Part shown: piece by piece, positions 36,018 through 44,210 of the stretch
Numbering within the stretch: the stretch's first letter is position 1
Layout of the letters: each line of letters opens with the position of its first letter
Origin: Nitrospiraceae bacterium
Lineage (GTDB): Bacteria > Nitrospirota > Nitrospiria > Nitrospirales > UBA2166
Length of the DNA: 64,000 bases
Direction of reading: 5' to 3'
Assembly (NCBI GenBank): GCA_002726235.1
Contig: PBSN01000025.1
Coordinates: 8,608 to 72,607 of the forward strand
The notes under the pieces: model-generated
What the model was told of the DNA's origin: nothing
What the model saw: the letters and a program-made list of their open reading frames with translations, nothing else
Databases searched by the model: none
Translations under genes and position numbers: made by a program

Positions 36018-37106
36018 ATGGGCGAACACACTTCCACAGACATCATGACGACAGGACGATTCTGGGCCAGCGCCGCCCTTACCTTAACAATTGCCCTCTT
36101 CCTAGCAGGACTCTTCTTCACTGTCATGCTGCCTTTTCTTGGTGCAGTTGTGTGGGCAGCAATTCTCGCCGATGCGCTATATCCTGTACACCGCCGTCTC
36201 ACCGCATTGCTCAAAGGTCGAGATGGCTTGAGTGCCTTGCTAACCTGTCTAGGCATGATTCTTTTGATCATCATGCCCGCCGTGTATCTCGCAATGCTCC
36301 TCGGCCAAGAATTACTTCGAGGTATCACGATTTTCCAAGAGGCTCTTCGGACAGGTTCATTCCCTTTGCTTGATTGGTTAAACCAGCAACCCCTTGCGCG
36401 AGAATTTGTATCTCGAGTTGAGGAATACTTTCACCAGACAGGAAAAGACGTTCGCACGGTCATCCTTGACAATGTCAGGCAAGTAGGCGGAACGGCGGCG
36501 GCCATCGTTTCTGCAGCGGTAGGAAATATTGTAATGGGCACGCTGTCACTGGCAATTACGGTCGTCACTGTATTTTTCTTTTTGAGAGATGGAAAAGAAC
36601 TCATGGGCTGGCTGTGTGAAGTGCTCCCATTTCACCAAGAACGCCAACGTCTACTCATGGAAAGGATGCACATGGTCGTGCGTGCAACGGTCTATGGCGT
36701 TGGTATAGTTGCACTCACCGAAGGCCTGCTGGGAGGATTGGCCTTTTGGGCCCTAGGACTACCCACTCCAGTCTTGTGGGGTACGGTGATCACCATCATG
36801 GCCTTTCTTCCCGTGTTGGGAGCATCAGTCGTGTGGGCACCTGCCGCCATCATGCTAGCCATGCAGGGCGCTTATCTCAAAGCGATTCTCCTCACAGTCT
36901 GGGGAATCGTCGCAATAGGGTTCCTCGTTGACTACGTTCTTCGTACCCTACTCATCGGTCGCGGAGCGCAACTGCACGTACTCTTAGTCTTTTTCAGTGT
37001 GTTGGGAGGAATCGCAGCGTTTGGTCTTGTCGGCATCGTCGCTGGCCCATTGATCATGGCGACTGGCCTCGCCTTAATTGAATCGGCAAAATCCGATCCA
37101 GCCTAA
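36018..37106 (+). CDS. AI-2E family permease (YdiK/PerM-like)
   Basis: A 362-residue polytopic membrane protein with about seven to eight hydrophobic segments. The family signature FLPVLGASVVWAPAAIMLA lies near residues 265-283 and the C-terminus has GLVGIVAGPLIMATGLAL. The N-terminal double helix (ALFLAGLFFTVMLPFLGAVV) and the central soluble region (about 110-170) fit AI-2E transporters. Members export AI-2 or act as Na+/H+ antiporters; substrate unknown here. It directly follows the thioredoxin-like gene and converges with the SDR gene 2 bp away. Confidence 0.85.
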   Translation: MGEHTSTDIMTTGRFWASAALTLTIALFLAGLFFTVMLPFLGAVVWAAILADALYPVHRRLTALLKGRDGLSALLTCLGMILLIIMPAVYLAMLLGQELLRGITIFQEALRTGSFPLLDWLNQQPLAREFVSRVEEYFHQTGKDVRTVILDNVRQVGGTAAAIVSAAVGNIVMGTLSLAITVVTVFFFLRDGKELMGWLCEVLPFHQERQRLLMERMHMVVRATVYGVGIVALTEGLLGGLAFWALGLPTPVLWGTVITIMAFLPVLGASVVWAPAAIMLAMQGAYLKAILLTVWGIVAIGFLVDYVLRTLLIGRGAQLHVLLVFFSVLGGIAAFGLVGIVAGPLIMATGLALIESAKSDPA

Positions 37107-37108
37107 CG

Positions 37109-37891
37109 TCAAGCGATTTGTGCCCTGAGCTTCCTCATTCGATGGGCTGCTGCACTTCGCAGCAAGGCCCGAGGAAGAAGTGACATGATGAGTGCATTGA
37201 CTCGATTGATCGCCCCTGGAACACAAATAACTTTGTCTTTCTGAAGTGCACACAGTGATTCATCAACGACCAGTTTCGGATCCATCCAACTAGATAGCTG
37301 ATTGGTCGTGTCGATGCCTGCCTGTTCATGAAACTCAGTGCGTGTTCGGCTAGGGCATAGTGCCTGCACCTTCACTCCCGTCCCTTTGAGTTCCTCATGA
37401 ATTGCTTCGGTGAAGCTCTTTACATATGCTTTGCTCGCGGAATAGGTCGCAAGAAAGGGCACCGGTAACAACGCCACAATTGATGATACATTGATAATCG
37501 CACCCCGTTGCCTAACAACCATTCCATGAATCGCAGCATGGGTCAGTCGCATCAAGGCGAGAATATTAAGCCGAATTTCTTCATCTTCAATATCAAGATC
37601 GAGATCGCCGTAGGCTCCAATCTTTCCAAATCCAGCATTATTCACCAGCAATTCAATGCTGGAATCTTCATGGATTTTTTGCTCGACCGCCTTGAGATCA
37701 GATGAATTCGTTAAATCGGCTGGTAAGACATCAATCGCTACGCCGCATGTATCCCTGAGAACACTTGCAAGTGCTTCAAGTCTCTCACGCCGTCTAGCGA
37801 CCAAAACCACATCATAGCCATCATTGGCCAGGCGCTCTGCAAACGCCTGGCCAATGCCTGATGATGCTCCCGTAATCACAGCACGCTTCAT
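37109..37891 (-). CDS. Short-chain dehydrogenase/reductase
   Basis: A 260-residue classical SDR. The cofactor motif GASSGIGQAFAE is at residue 7-18, with an Arg pair (VARRRERL) suggesting NADP(H). The NAG motif NNAGFGKIG and catalytic Ser/Tyr/Lys in NVSSIVALLPVP and YSASKAYVKS are intact. The C-terminus (RVNALIMSLLPRALLR) is typical of the DltE-like or 'SDR family oxidoreductase' group without clear substrate. It converges on the permease gene and is divergent from the perR region. Confidence 0.85.
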   Translation of the reverse strand: MKRAVITGASSGIGQAFAERLANDGYDVVLVARRRERLEALASVLRDTCGVAIDVLPADLTNSSDLKAVEQKIHEDSSIELLVNNAGFGKIGAYGDLDLDIEDEEIRLNILALMRLTHAAIHGMVVRQRGAIINVSSIVALLPVPFLATYSASKAYVKSFTEAIHEELKGTGVKVQALCPSRTRTEFHEQAGIDTTNQLSSWMDPKLVVDESLCALQKDKVICVPGAINRVNALIMSLLPRALLRSAAAHRMRKLRAQIA

Positions 37892-38130
37892 CTCTCAGCA
37901 CACCTTGAACTCACACAGGGAATCATCCCACACACTTCTCGCAAAGCGACGTATCTGATATTTACTAAACAGGATTGTTGTCCAGAGAAAATTGATGTGA
38001 ACATTCCATTTCCTCACAGCAGATCAATATGCGTAGAAACCGACGTCTCATCATGACAGCATGGCGGTTCCACGACAAACATTTTTTCGACAACTACCCT
38101 CCTCGAATTTCCCTCTTCTCTAGAAAACAT

Positions 38131-38173
38131 TTGACGCCAGATCACATTATGCAGTAAATAGTAATTATTACTA
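38131..38173 (+). promoter_or_regulatory. perR promoter with Per box
   Basis: TAGTAAT-T-ATTACTA (38159-38173) is a perfect 7-1-7 inverted repeat of the Per/Fur-box shape (consensus TTATAATNATTATAA). It lies 15 bp before the perR ATG. A -35 TTGACG at 38131-38136 places the -10 at its left edge, so repressor binding would block transcription. Autorepression by the PerR-like protein, released by peroxide, is the natural reading. Confidence 0.65.
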
Positions 38174-38187
38174 AATTGAGAATTTAA

Positions 38188-38640
38188 ATGACTATTGCCG
38201 CCATCCAAAAACTATTTCGCGAAAAACGTCTTAAGGTAACACCACAACGCTGTGCTATTTATAACATGATGATACATACGCAATCTCACCCGACAGCTGA
38301 AGAAATTATCTCTCACGTGAAGCAGGCACTTCCAATGATTTCACTAAATACCGTCTACTACACGCTCAACGTCTTTGAAACTGCTGGCCTCATCATGTCT
38401 ATTAACAACACACATACCCGTTATGACACCAACCTTGAACCACATCACCATTTAATTTGTGTCTCCTGCCGAAAGATCGAGGACGTGTTTGACGATGCCC
38501 TAAACCAACTACATCTTTCCCAGAAGTCTGACTTTGAAATTAGAGGCTATCGAGTAGAATTTTACGGGCACTGCCTCAACTGCCAAAAGCCTGGAACTTC
38601 AATACGTAGAAATAAGCGACTAGCGATCACGCACCTGTAA
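38188..38640 (+). CDS. Fur-family peroxide regulator, PerR-like
   Basis: A 150-residue metalloregulator. The winged helix ends with HPTAEEIISHVK and SLNTVYYTLNVFETAG (the DNA-recognition helix); the metal region is TRYDTNLEPHHHLICVSCRKI, with an N-x-x-PHHHxxC pattern, and a second CxxC (HCLNCQK) near the C-terminus gives the structural zinc site. The YD in RYDTN and the adjacent peroxiredoxin gene favour PerR over Fur. It is preceded by a Per-box palindrome and followed after 28 bp by the peroxiredoxin. Confidence 0.82.
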   Translation: MTIAAIQKLFREKRLKVTPQRCAIYNMMIHTQSHPTAEEIISHVKQALPMISLNTVYYTLNVFETAGLIMSINNTHTRYDTNLEPHHHLICVSCRKIEDVFDDALNQLHLSQKSDFEIRGYRVEFYGHCLNCQKPGTSIRRNKRLAITHL

Positions 38641-38668
38641 CTTTAAACACAAGAAGGAGATTGAGCTG

Positions 38669-39313
38669 ATGAGCGATGATTACACGGACATTGATGATTG
38701 TTGTACAAATTTTGCAGGTGTATTAGTGACAAAAGAAGCTCCTGATTTTGTGGCACCAACCGTCATGTCTGATGGTACCGTAAAAGAGGATTTTAGACTC
38801 TCTGACTTGAAGGGAAAATACGTAGTGCTCTTCTTCTGGCCTCTTGACTTCACCTTCGTATGTCCTACGGAAATAATCGCCCATGACCATCGCATTGATG
38901 AGTTCAAAAAACGCGGTGTTGAAGTCGTGGGAGTGTCCATCGATTCGCAGTTCACTCATTGCGCATGGCGGAACACGCCTCCAGAGAAAGGGGGCATTGG
39001 TCAAGTCCGGTTTCCGATGGTGGCCGACGTGAAACACACTATCGCCCAAGCATATGGTGTCGAGCACCCAGCAGGCGTTGCTCTTCGAGCGTCATTTCTT
39101 ATTGACAAGGCTGGCATCGTACAACATCAGGTTGTGAACAATCTTCCCCTTGGAAGAAACGTTGATGAGATGCTACGGATTGTTGATGCGTTGCAGTTCA
39201 CCGAAAAACACGGGGAAGTATGCCCTGCTGGATGGAACAAAGACAAAGAGGGTATGAAGGCAACAGCAGAGGGCGTCGCAAAGTATCTCATTGCACACTC
39301 AAAAGATCTTTGA
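38669..39313 (+). CDS. Typical 2-Cys peroxiredoxin
   Basis: A 214-residue AhpC/Prx1-type peroxidase that reduces hydrogen peroxide and organic peroxides. The peroxidatic Cys is in FVCPTEIIA near residue 67, and the resolving Cys in GEVCPAGWNKD near 192. An unusual N-terminal stretch has DIDDCCTNF before the KEAPDF core, adding two cysteines that might bind metal or disulfide. AAGGAG lies 6-8 bases before the ATG. It shares the Per-box promoter with perR, so should be induced by peroxide. Confidence 0.9.
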   Translation: MSDDYTDIDDCCTNFAGVLVTKEAPDFVAPTVMSDGTVKEDFRLSDLKGKYVVLFFWPLDFTFVCPTEIIAHDHRIDEFKKRGVEVVGVSIDSQFTHCAWRNTPPEKGGIGQVRFPMVADVKHTIAQAYGVEHPAGVALRASFLIDKAGIVQHQVVNNLPLGRNVDEMLRIVDALQFTEKHGEVCPAGWNKDKEGMKATAEGVAKYLIAHSKDL

Positions 39314-39373
39314 TTTGGAAAATCCAAATAATAGCCCATCGCAAAATACCAGGGACTAGCAGAATTTAATAAT

Positions 39374-40702
39374 ATGTCTGAACCTCGACTTCTTAAATAT
39401 CGCCACTCCCCTTCTTGGGATATCGATGCCTATGTCAAGAATGGGGGGTACCAGGCCCTACAAACCTGTGTCACTACACTCACCCAGAATGAGATCATCA
39501 CACAGGTGAAACAGGCCGGGCTTCGAGGCCGCGGAGGGGCGGCATTCCCCACTTGGCTTAAATTCGACAAAGTCCTGAACCACGAGACAACTGAACATCA
39601 TTTCGTCTGCAACGCCGGCGAACACGAGCCAGGAACGTTCAAAGACCGGCATCTTCTTCGTACCAATCCACACCAAATCATCGAGGGGTGCGCCATTGCA
39701 GCATACGCGGTAAATGCGACAACGGCATCAGTCTATATCAACAACGACTATGCCGAGGAAATTGGCATTTTCAGAAAAGCATTGGCACTAGCCAAGGACG
39801 GTGGGTATCTGAGAAGGACAGTGTTCGGAAGTGATGCTGATTTGAACATCGAAGTCTTCGTTGGAGCAGGAAGTTACGTAGCCGGCGAGGAAACGGCAAT
39901 GCTGGAATCGATGCAAGGCCGCCCGGCCATACCGCGACAGAAACCGCCATTCTACCCAACAGAATTTGGTCTACACGGAAAACCTACTTTGGTAAACAAC
40001 GTAGAAACCATTTCGAATCTTCCTCATATTATTCAACACGGAGCTGCGTGGTTCTCAAGCGTTGGAACGGCAAAAAACCCCGGCACGATGTTGTTCTCAC
40101 TCAGCGGAGCGGTGAATCGCCCTGGAGTGTATGAACTATCTTTGGGCACACCCCTAAAAACGCTCATTGATGAGTATGGCAACGGCATCCCCGGTGGCCA
40201 CGAGGTCAAAGCGGTCTTTCCGGGCGGACCGTCGTTTGCGATGTTACCCGGCACACAACTGGACGTGCCACTCGACACTGAAGCACTCAAGCAAGCTGGA
40301 TCGGGCTTAGGTTCAGCAGGCGTAATCGTGATTGATGATCAGACCTGCATGATTGATACGATGTTACATTTTATGCGCTTTTTTCAGAGAGAAAGCTGTG
40401 GGCAATGTCCGCCCTGCCGCCTAGGAACGATTAATCTCAAATCGGGCATCCACAAAATTCATTCTGGAAAAGGCAGTGAACGCGATATCGACACCTTAAT
40501 TGAACTCTGCAGATTTGCAAAGGGACAAGGGTATTGTACATTGGTCACGGGAGCAAGCGTTCTGCTGGAAAGTAGCATTCGCTATTTTCGAAATGAATAT
40601 GAAGCCCATATCCATGGGGCACCATGTACCCTTCGCCCCTACTCGCCAGCCACCTCGCACGCTGTTGAAATTGTTGACCAAGCGCAGACCGGCACAGCAT
40701 AA
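39374..40702 (+). CDS. NuoF-like NADH-binding, FMN and 4Fe-4S subunit (orphan)
   Basis: A 442-residue homologue of complex I 51-kDa subunit. The FMN and NADH-binding regions are LRGRGGAAFPTW and ETAMLESMQGR (with GAGSYVAGEE), and the 4Fe-4S ligands lie in ESCGQCPPCRLGT plus a fourth Cys in GQGYCTLV. The usual NADEGEPGTFKDR motif reads NAGEHEPGTFKDR. No NuoE, NuoG or membrane subunits are beside it. Instead a 2Fe-2S ferredoxin follows 5 bp later, suggesting a soluble NAD(P)H-ferredoxin oxidoreductase or electron-bifurcating module rather than complex I. Confidence 0.85.
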   Translation: MSEPRLLKYRHSPSWDIDAYVKNGGYQALQTCVTTLTQNEIITQVKQAGLRGRGGAAFPTWLKFDKVLNHETTEHHFVCNAGEHEPGTFKDRHLLRTNPHQIIEGCAIAAYAVNATTASVYINNDYAEEIGIFRKALALAKDGGYLRRTVFGSDADLNIEVFVGAGSYVAGEETAMLESMQGRPAIPRQKPPFYPTEFGLHGKPTLVNNVETISNLPHIIQHGAAWFSSVGTAKNPGTMLFSLSGAVNRPGVYELSLGTPLKTLIDEYGNGIPGGHEVKAVFPGGPSFAMLPGTQLDVPLDTEALKQAGSGLGSAGVIVIDDQTCMIDTMLHFMRFFQRESCGQCPPCRLGTINLKSGIHKIHSGKGSERDIDTLIELCRFAKGQGYCTLVTGASVLLESSIRYFRNEYEAHIHGAPCTLRPYSPATSHAVEIVDQAQTGTA

Positions 40703-40707
40703 GTGTT

Positions 40708-41019
40708 ATGATGCCACACATTGAATTTGTTCATCCCAACGGCACATCCGGCGAAGTCGAGATGAACATCACGCTTTTGGAAGCAGCTCAACAACTCGGA
40801 TTTCCTCTCAAACACGAATGTGGTGGAAGTGCAGCATGTTCCACATGCCGCGTCGAGGTCAAAGAAGGGGCAGAAAACCTTAATGAGATTGGTTTCGATG
40901 AGCAAGACCTTCTCGACCGTGAGGAAATCGGTGAACCGTGGCGGCTGGGGTGCCAAGCGCGGCTCCTTGGTGATGTGAAAGTCTGTGTCCCAAGCCATGC
41001 GGAGAGCCATATCAGCTAA
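40708..41019 (+). CDS. 2Fe-2S ferredoxin
   Basis: A 103-residue plant/adrenodoxin-type ferredoxin. The cluster ligands are CGGSAACSTC (C-x5-C-x2-C) with the fourth Cys in WRLGCQARL about 40 residues later. The ISC-Fdx-like tail GEPWRLGCQARL is typical of adrenodoxin-like and ISC ferredoxins. The double Met leaves the start at 40708 or 40711. It follows the NuoF-like gene by 5 bp and precedes erpA, so it could serve as electron donor for NuoF-type reduction or for iron-sulfur assembly. Confidence 0.88.
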   Translation: MMPHIEFVHPNGTSGEVEMNITLLEAAQQLGFPLKHECGGSAACSTCRVEVKEGAENLNEIGFDEQDLLDREEIGEPWRLGCQARLLGDVKVCVPSHAESHIS

Positions 41020-41115
41020 TCTCTACCCAAAAACTCACATGATGATTCCCAATATGATATCCTTAACAGCTACGGTGCTGTTGCAGTCTTTAATGCATGG
41101 CAAGGAGAAAAAACC

Positions 41116-41436
41116 ATGGTTACCGTCACTGAAAAAGCCGAACACAAAATTAAGGAATTGATGAATGAAGAAGAAGACATGATTGGCCTTCGCGTGTACG
41201 TCAAAGGGGGAGGATGCCACGGATTCTCATACGGAATGTCATTTGAGTCTGAGCCCACTGATGAGGACAATATTTTCGAGAAAGCCGGCGTCAAAGTCAT
41301 CATCGATCCTCAGAGTTCCCCATTGCTTTTAGGATGTGAGATCGACTATGTTGACAGCCTTCAAGGCTCAGGGTTTTCGGTCAAGAACCCTCAGGCAAAA
41401 ACTACCTGTGGATGTGGGTCGTCATTCGGCGTCTAA
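41116..41436 (+). CDS. erpA: A-type iron-sulfur carrier (ErpA/IscA family)
   Basis: A 106-residue A-type carrier delivering [Fe-S] clusters. It has the three expected cysteines: GGGCHGFSYG near residue 35 and TCGCGSSF near the end (C-x-C). The segment KVIIDPQSSPLLLGCEIDYV matches ErpA. AAGGAG lies upstream of the ATG. In context it follows the ferredoxin and NuoF-like genes. ErpA versus IscA cannot be settled by sequence alone; I chose ErpA because no isc genes are near. Confidence 0.85.
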   Translation: MVTVTEKAEHKIKELMNEEEDMIGLRVYVKGGGCHGFSYGMSFESEPTDEDNIFEKAGVKVIIDPQSSPLLLGCEIDYVDSLQGSGFSVKNPQAKTTCGCGSSFGV

Positions 41437-41474
41437 CCGTTAACGAATACCTAACCCTGCTAAGGACAGCGTTC

Positions 41475-41513
41475 CCACCCCCTGACTGACGACAGTCGGC
41501 CGGTGGCCTTTTA
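41475..41513 (+). terminator. Rho-independent-like terminator after erpA
   Basis: CCACC (41475-41479) pairs with GGTGG (41502-41506), with an inner GACTG/CAGTC stem (41484-41497) around loop ACGA, then a short T-run (41509-41512). It separates erpA from the pterin genes. Confidence 0.5.
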
Positions 41514-41533
41514 CTTCTTGTACGAGCACACGA

Positions 41534-42394
41534 ATGAGTAATGTTTTCCTGACAAAACGGGTCGAGTTCTGCGCATCACACCGCTATTACCAGCCACACT
41601 GGTCTGACGAGCAGAATCTGATCACCTTTGGCCACGCGTACAAGCTACATGGACATGGCCATAACTATCTTCTTGAAGTAAGCGTTGGCGGCCCTGTCAA
41701 CGCAGTGACGGGAATGGTACTCAACATGTACGATCTCAAGCACATTCTCGAAATCGTTCTCTCTGAATTCGACCACAAGGATCTCGATAGAGATACGCCG
41801 TATTTCACAACAACAATCGCGACACCCGAAAACCTTGCATTGGTCCTTAGCAAACGGATTGCATCACACCTACAATGGGCGTATCTTGAGCGGGTTCGCC
41901 TCTTTGAAGATGAGGATCTCTATGTCGATTATCCTAACAATAACGGACGTCAGATGAATACCGTTTTCCTCACGCGGCGCTATCATTTTTCAGCCGCTCA
42001 TCGGCTTCACACTGATCGCCTTTCACCAGAGAAAAATAAAGAAATTTTTGGGAAGTGCAACAACCCAAATGGACACGGACATAACTACACCATTGAAATA
42101 ACCATTTGCGGCCAACCTCACCAAGATACGGGAACCATTTACAATCTTCCGCACCTCGACCAAGTGGTGAATGATACGATTGTGAAGCGCTTTGACCATC
42201 AACATATCAACTATGATCCCGCGTTCCGTGATACCACCACGACCGGTGAGAACCTCTTGGTGCTGATGTGGGACCTTCTCTCCAAAGAGATCCCTGTTGA
42301 AACGTTATACAAAGTTGGCCTCATCGAAACCAGGGACAACTATTTCGAATATTATGGGCAAATCCCCACCCAGTCGGCTACCTCAGCATCCTAG
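41534..42394 (+). CDS. Tandem 6-pyruvoyl-tetrahydropterin synthase-like domains, fused
   Basis: A 286-residue protein with two PTPS/QueD folds, about residues 1-135 and 141-286. The second domain is complete: HFSAAHRL, FGKCNNPNGHGHNY (catalytic Cys, zinc His pair) and FDHQHIN. CNNPNGHGHNY is the motif of eukaryotic-type PTPS. The first domain has zinc ligands (CASHRY, HGHGHNY) but reads FGHAYKLHGHGHNY, so the catalytic Cys aligns with Ala. It is probably a non-catalytic or altered partner domain. folE directly abuts (0 bp), so dihydroneopterin triphosphate made by FolE would feed it. PTPS, pre-queuosine and folate-shunt roles remain possible. Confidence 0.85.
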   Translation: MSNVFLTKRVEFCASHRYYQPHWSDEQNLITFGHAYKLHGHGHNYLLEVSVGGPVNAVTGMVLNMYDLKHILEIVLSEFDHKDLDRDTPYFTTTIATPENLALVLSKRIASHLQWAYLERVRLFEDEDLYVDYPNNNGRQMNTVFLTRRYHFSAAHRLHTDRLSPEKNKEIFGKCNNPNGHGHNYTIEITICGQPHQDTGTIYNLPHLDQVVNDTIVKRFDHQHINYDPAFRDTTTTGENLLVLMWDLLSKEIPVETLYKVGLIETRDNYFEYYGQIPTQSATSAS

Positions 42395-43003
42395 ATGTCA
42401 TCACTCATGGATTCTCTAACGCAAATCACCCTTGACATTCGAACATTAGTTGAGCATTTGCTCATTTCGGTGGGGGAAAACCCCTCCCGCGAGGGGTTAA
42501 AAAAGACCCCGGAACGAGTAGAGAAAGCGTTCCAATTTATGACCAAAGGCTATCAGGAGGACGTCGACGACGTTCTGAACAAAGCCTTATTCCCAATTGA
42601 TTACGATGAAATGGTAATCGTCAAAGATATTGATTTCTACAGCCTGTGCGAGCATCATCTTCTCCCGTTTTTTGGGAAATGTCATGTCGCCTACATTCCC
42701 AACGGAAAAATTGTCGGACTGAGCAAGATTCCTCGGCTTGTTGAGGTCTTCAGCCGCCGGCTACAGGTTCAAGAACGCCTCACCGTGCAAATTGCTGAAG
42801 CCCTAGAAACGCGCCTTCAGCCTCAAGGAGTTGCGGTTGTCGTCGAAGGATTCCACCTCTGCATGATGATGCGAGGAGTACAAAAACAGAATGCGTACGC
42901 CACCACAAGTTCAATGCTTGGGGAATTTCGCAATCAGCAAAAAACACGCGAGGAGTTCTTGCAACTTCTGCGGCACAACGTTCGCCGAGATGTCAGAGAA
43001 TAG
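42395..43003 (+). CDS. folE: GTP cyclohydrolase I, FolE type
   Basis: Zinc enzyme converting GTP to dihydroneopterin triphosphate, first step for folate, pterin and queuosine synthesis; 202 residues. Zinc ligands are in [13 protein letters not shown] and [26 protein letters not shown] and [13 protein letters not shown] are also family-typical. The ATG at 42395 follows the PTPS stop with no gap, indicating translational coupling. Thirty-two bp separate it from phoU. Confidence 0.96.
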   Translation: MSSLMDSLTQITLDIRTLVEHLLISVGENPSREGLKKTPERVEKAFQFMTKGYQEDVDDVLNKALFPIDYDEMVIVKDIDFYSLCEHHLLPFFGKCHVAYIPNGKIVGLSKIPRLVEVFSRRLQVQERLTVQIAEALETRLQPQGVAVVVEGFHLCMMMRGVQKQNAYATTSSMLGEFRNQQKTREEFLQLLRHNVRRDVRE

Positions 43004-43035
43004 CCGTCGAAGCTTTTTCGCAGACGGGACTGACA

Positions 43036-43725
43036 GTGACAGCCATCACTTTCAGCCCATGTCAGGAGACAATTGTGCGCCCATTTGATGCTGAGGCACA
43101 GCGGCTAAAAGACCGCCTTCTTTCCATGGGGGAACTCGTGGAGAAGCAAATTGTCCACGCAAAACACGCATTGCTAGAATCAGACAAAGCGCTTGCCAAT
43201 AAAATTATTGCAAACGACCACAAGGTCAATGCGATGGATGTCGAAATTGATGAGGCTGCTCTTCAACTTTTAGCACTTCATAATCCAACTGCACGTGATC
43301 TCCGATCAATCACCACGGCGATGAAAATAGCGACGGAACTCGAACGCATAAGCGACCTCGCAGAAAATATTTGCGAACGTGTCATCGAACTAGCCGATGA
43401 ACCCAAACTGAAACCATATACTGATATTAGCCAGATGGCAGAGTCATCAATTCATATGGTAAAAGGCTCCCTCCAATCCTTTGTCAATGAAGATTCGACA
43501 CTCGCGCGGCAAGTGTGCGACAACGACGACCTCGTCGACAATCTGACAGAACAAGTCTTCAGGGAACTACTCTCATTTATGCTAGAAGAACCCAAAAGCA
43601 TCACACGCGGAATTCGCGTCATGTTTGTGGCCAAGTATATTGAACGCATTGCGGACCATGCAACGAACATTGCGGAATTGGTTGTATATCTTGTTGAAGG
43701 GAAAATTATTCGTCATACAACGTAA
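43036..43725 (+). CDS. phoU: PhoU-family phosphate regulator
   Basis: A 229-residue all-helical PhoU protein with two repeats of a three-helix bundle. The signature ExxxD-type motifs are TAMKIATELERISDLAENI in the first half and MFVAKYIERIADHATNIAEL in the second, which bind iron or link PstB and PhoR. It starts with GTG at 43036. In most bacteria phoU is with pstSCAB-phoBR; here it is alone between folE and rplI, so it likely works with a remote phosphate system. Confidence 0.92.
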   Translation: MTAITFSPCQETIVRPFDAEAQRLKDRLLSMGELVEKQIVHAKHALLESDKALANKIIANDHKVNAMDVEIDEAALQLLALHNPTARDLRSITTAMKIATELERISDLAENICERVIELADEPKLKPYTDISQMAESSIHMVKGSLQSFVNEDSTLARQVCDNDDLVDNLTEQVFRELLSFMLEEPKSITRGIRVMFVAKYIERIADHATNIAELVVYLVEGKIIRHTT

Positions 43726-43744
43726 TGTAATACGGAGAGATAAC

Positions 43745-44200
43745 ATGAAAATTATTCTTCAGGAAGAGGTTGAGAACGTCGGACACATCGGTGACATGAT
43801 TGATGTCTCGAAAGGATTCGCGAGAAACTTTCTCTTGCCCAAAGGAAAAGCGATTGAGGCCACAACTCGCAACCTCAAACAACTTGAACATGCCAAACGC
43901 ATGGTGGCAGATAAGGCAAAAAAAGCGAAGGGAGAGAGCGAATCATTCGCCAGAAAATTAGTTGAAACGCCAGTCACTATCACCGTTGCGGCAGGTCCAG
44001 ACGGAAAACTTTTTGGATCAGTGTCCGGAAAAGATATTACGGATGCCCTTGCCAAACAGGGCATCGAATTGGATAAACGAAAAATTACCATGGAGCATCC
44101 GCTCAAGGAATTGGGAAGTTTCGTTCTCCCAGTGAAATTGCCCAATGATGTGATGGCCTCATTAACCGTCAACGTCGTCCCAGAAACGCCTGAGGACTAA
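43745..44200 (+). CDS. rplI: 50S ribosomal protein L9
   Basis: Structural L9 of the large ribosomal subunit, 151 residues. The N-terminal domain starts [17 protein letters not shown] and has [15 protein letters not shown], a highly conserved signature. A long connecting helix ([20 protein letters not shown]) precedes the C-terminal rRNA-binding domain with [11 protein letters not shown]. The ATG at 43745 has GGAGAG upstream. A frame beginning at 43625 would overlap phoU and is rejected. Ten bp to glyA. Confidence 0.96.
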   Translation: MKIILQEEVENVGHIGDMIDVSKGFARNFLLPKGKAIEATTRNLKQLEHAKRMVADKAKKAKGESESFARKLVETPVTITVAAGPDGKLFGSVSGKDITDALAKQGIELDKRKITMEHPLKELGSFVLPVKLPNDVMASLTVNVVPETPED

Positions 44201-44210
44201 CGGATACATT

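Noticed and set aside
39313-39329. ATTTGG-AAAAT-CCAAAT inverted repeat over the peroxiredoxin stop
   Set aside because: Mostly A/T pairs, no T-run; too weak to call a terminator, and not of Per-box shape.
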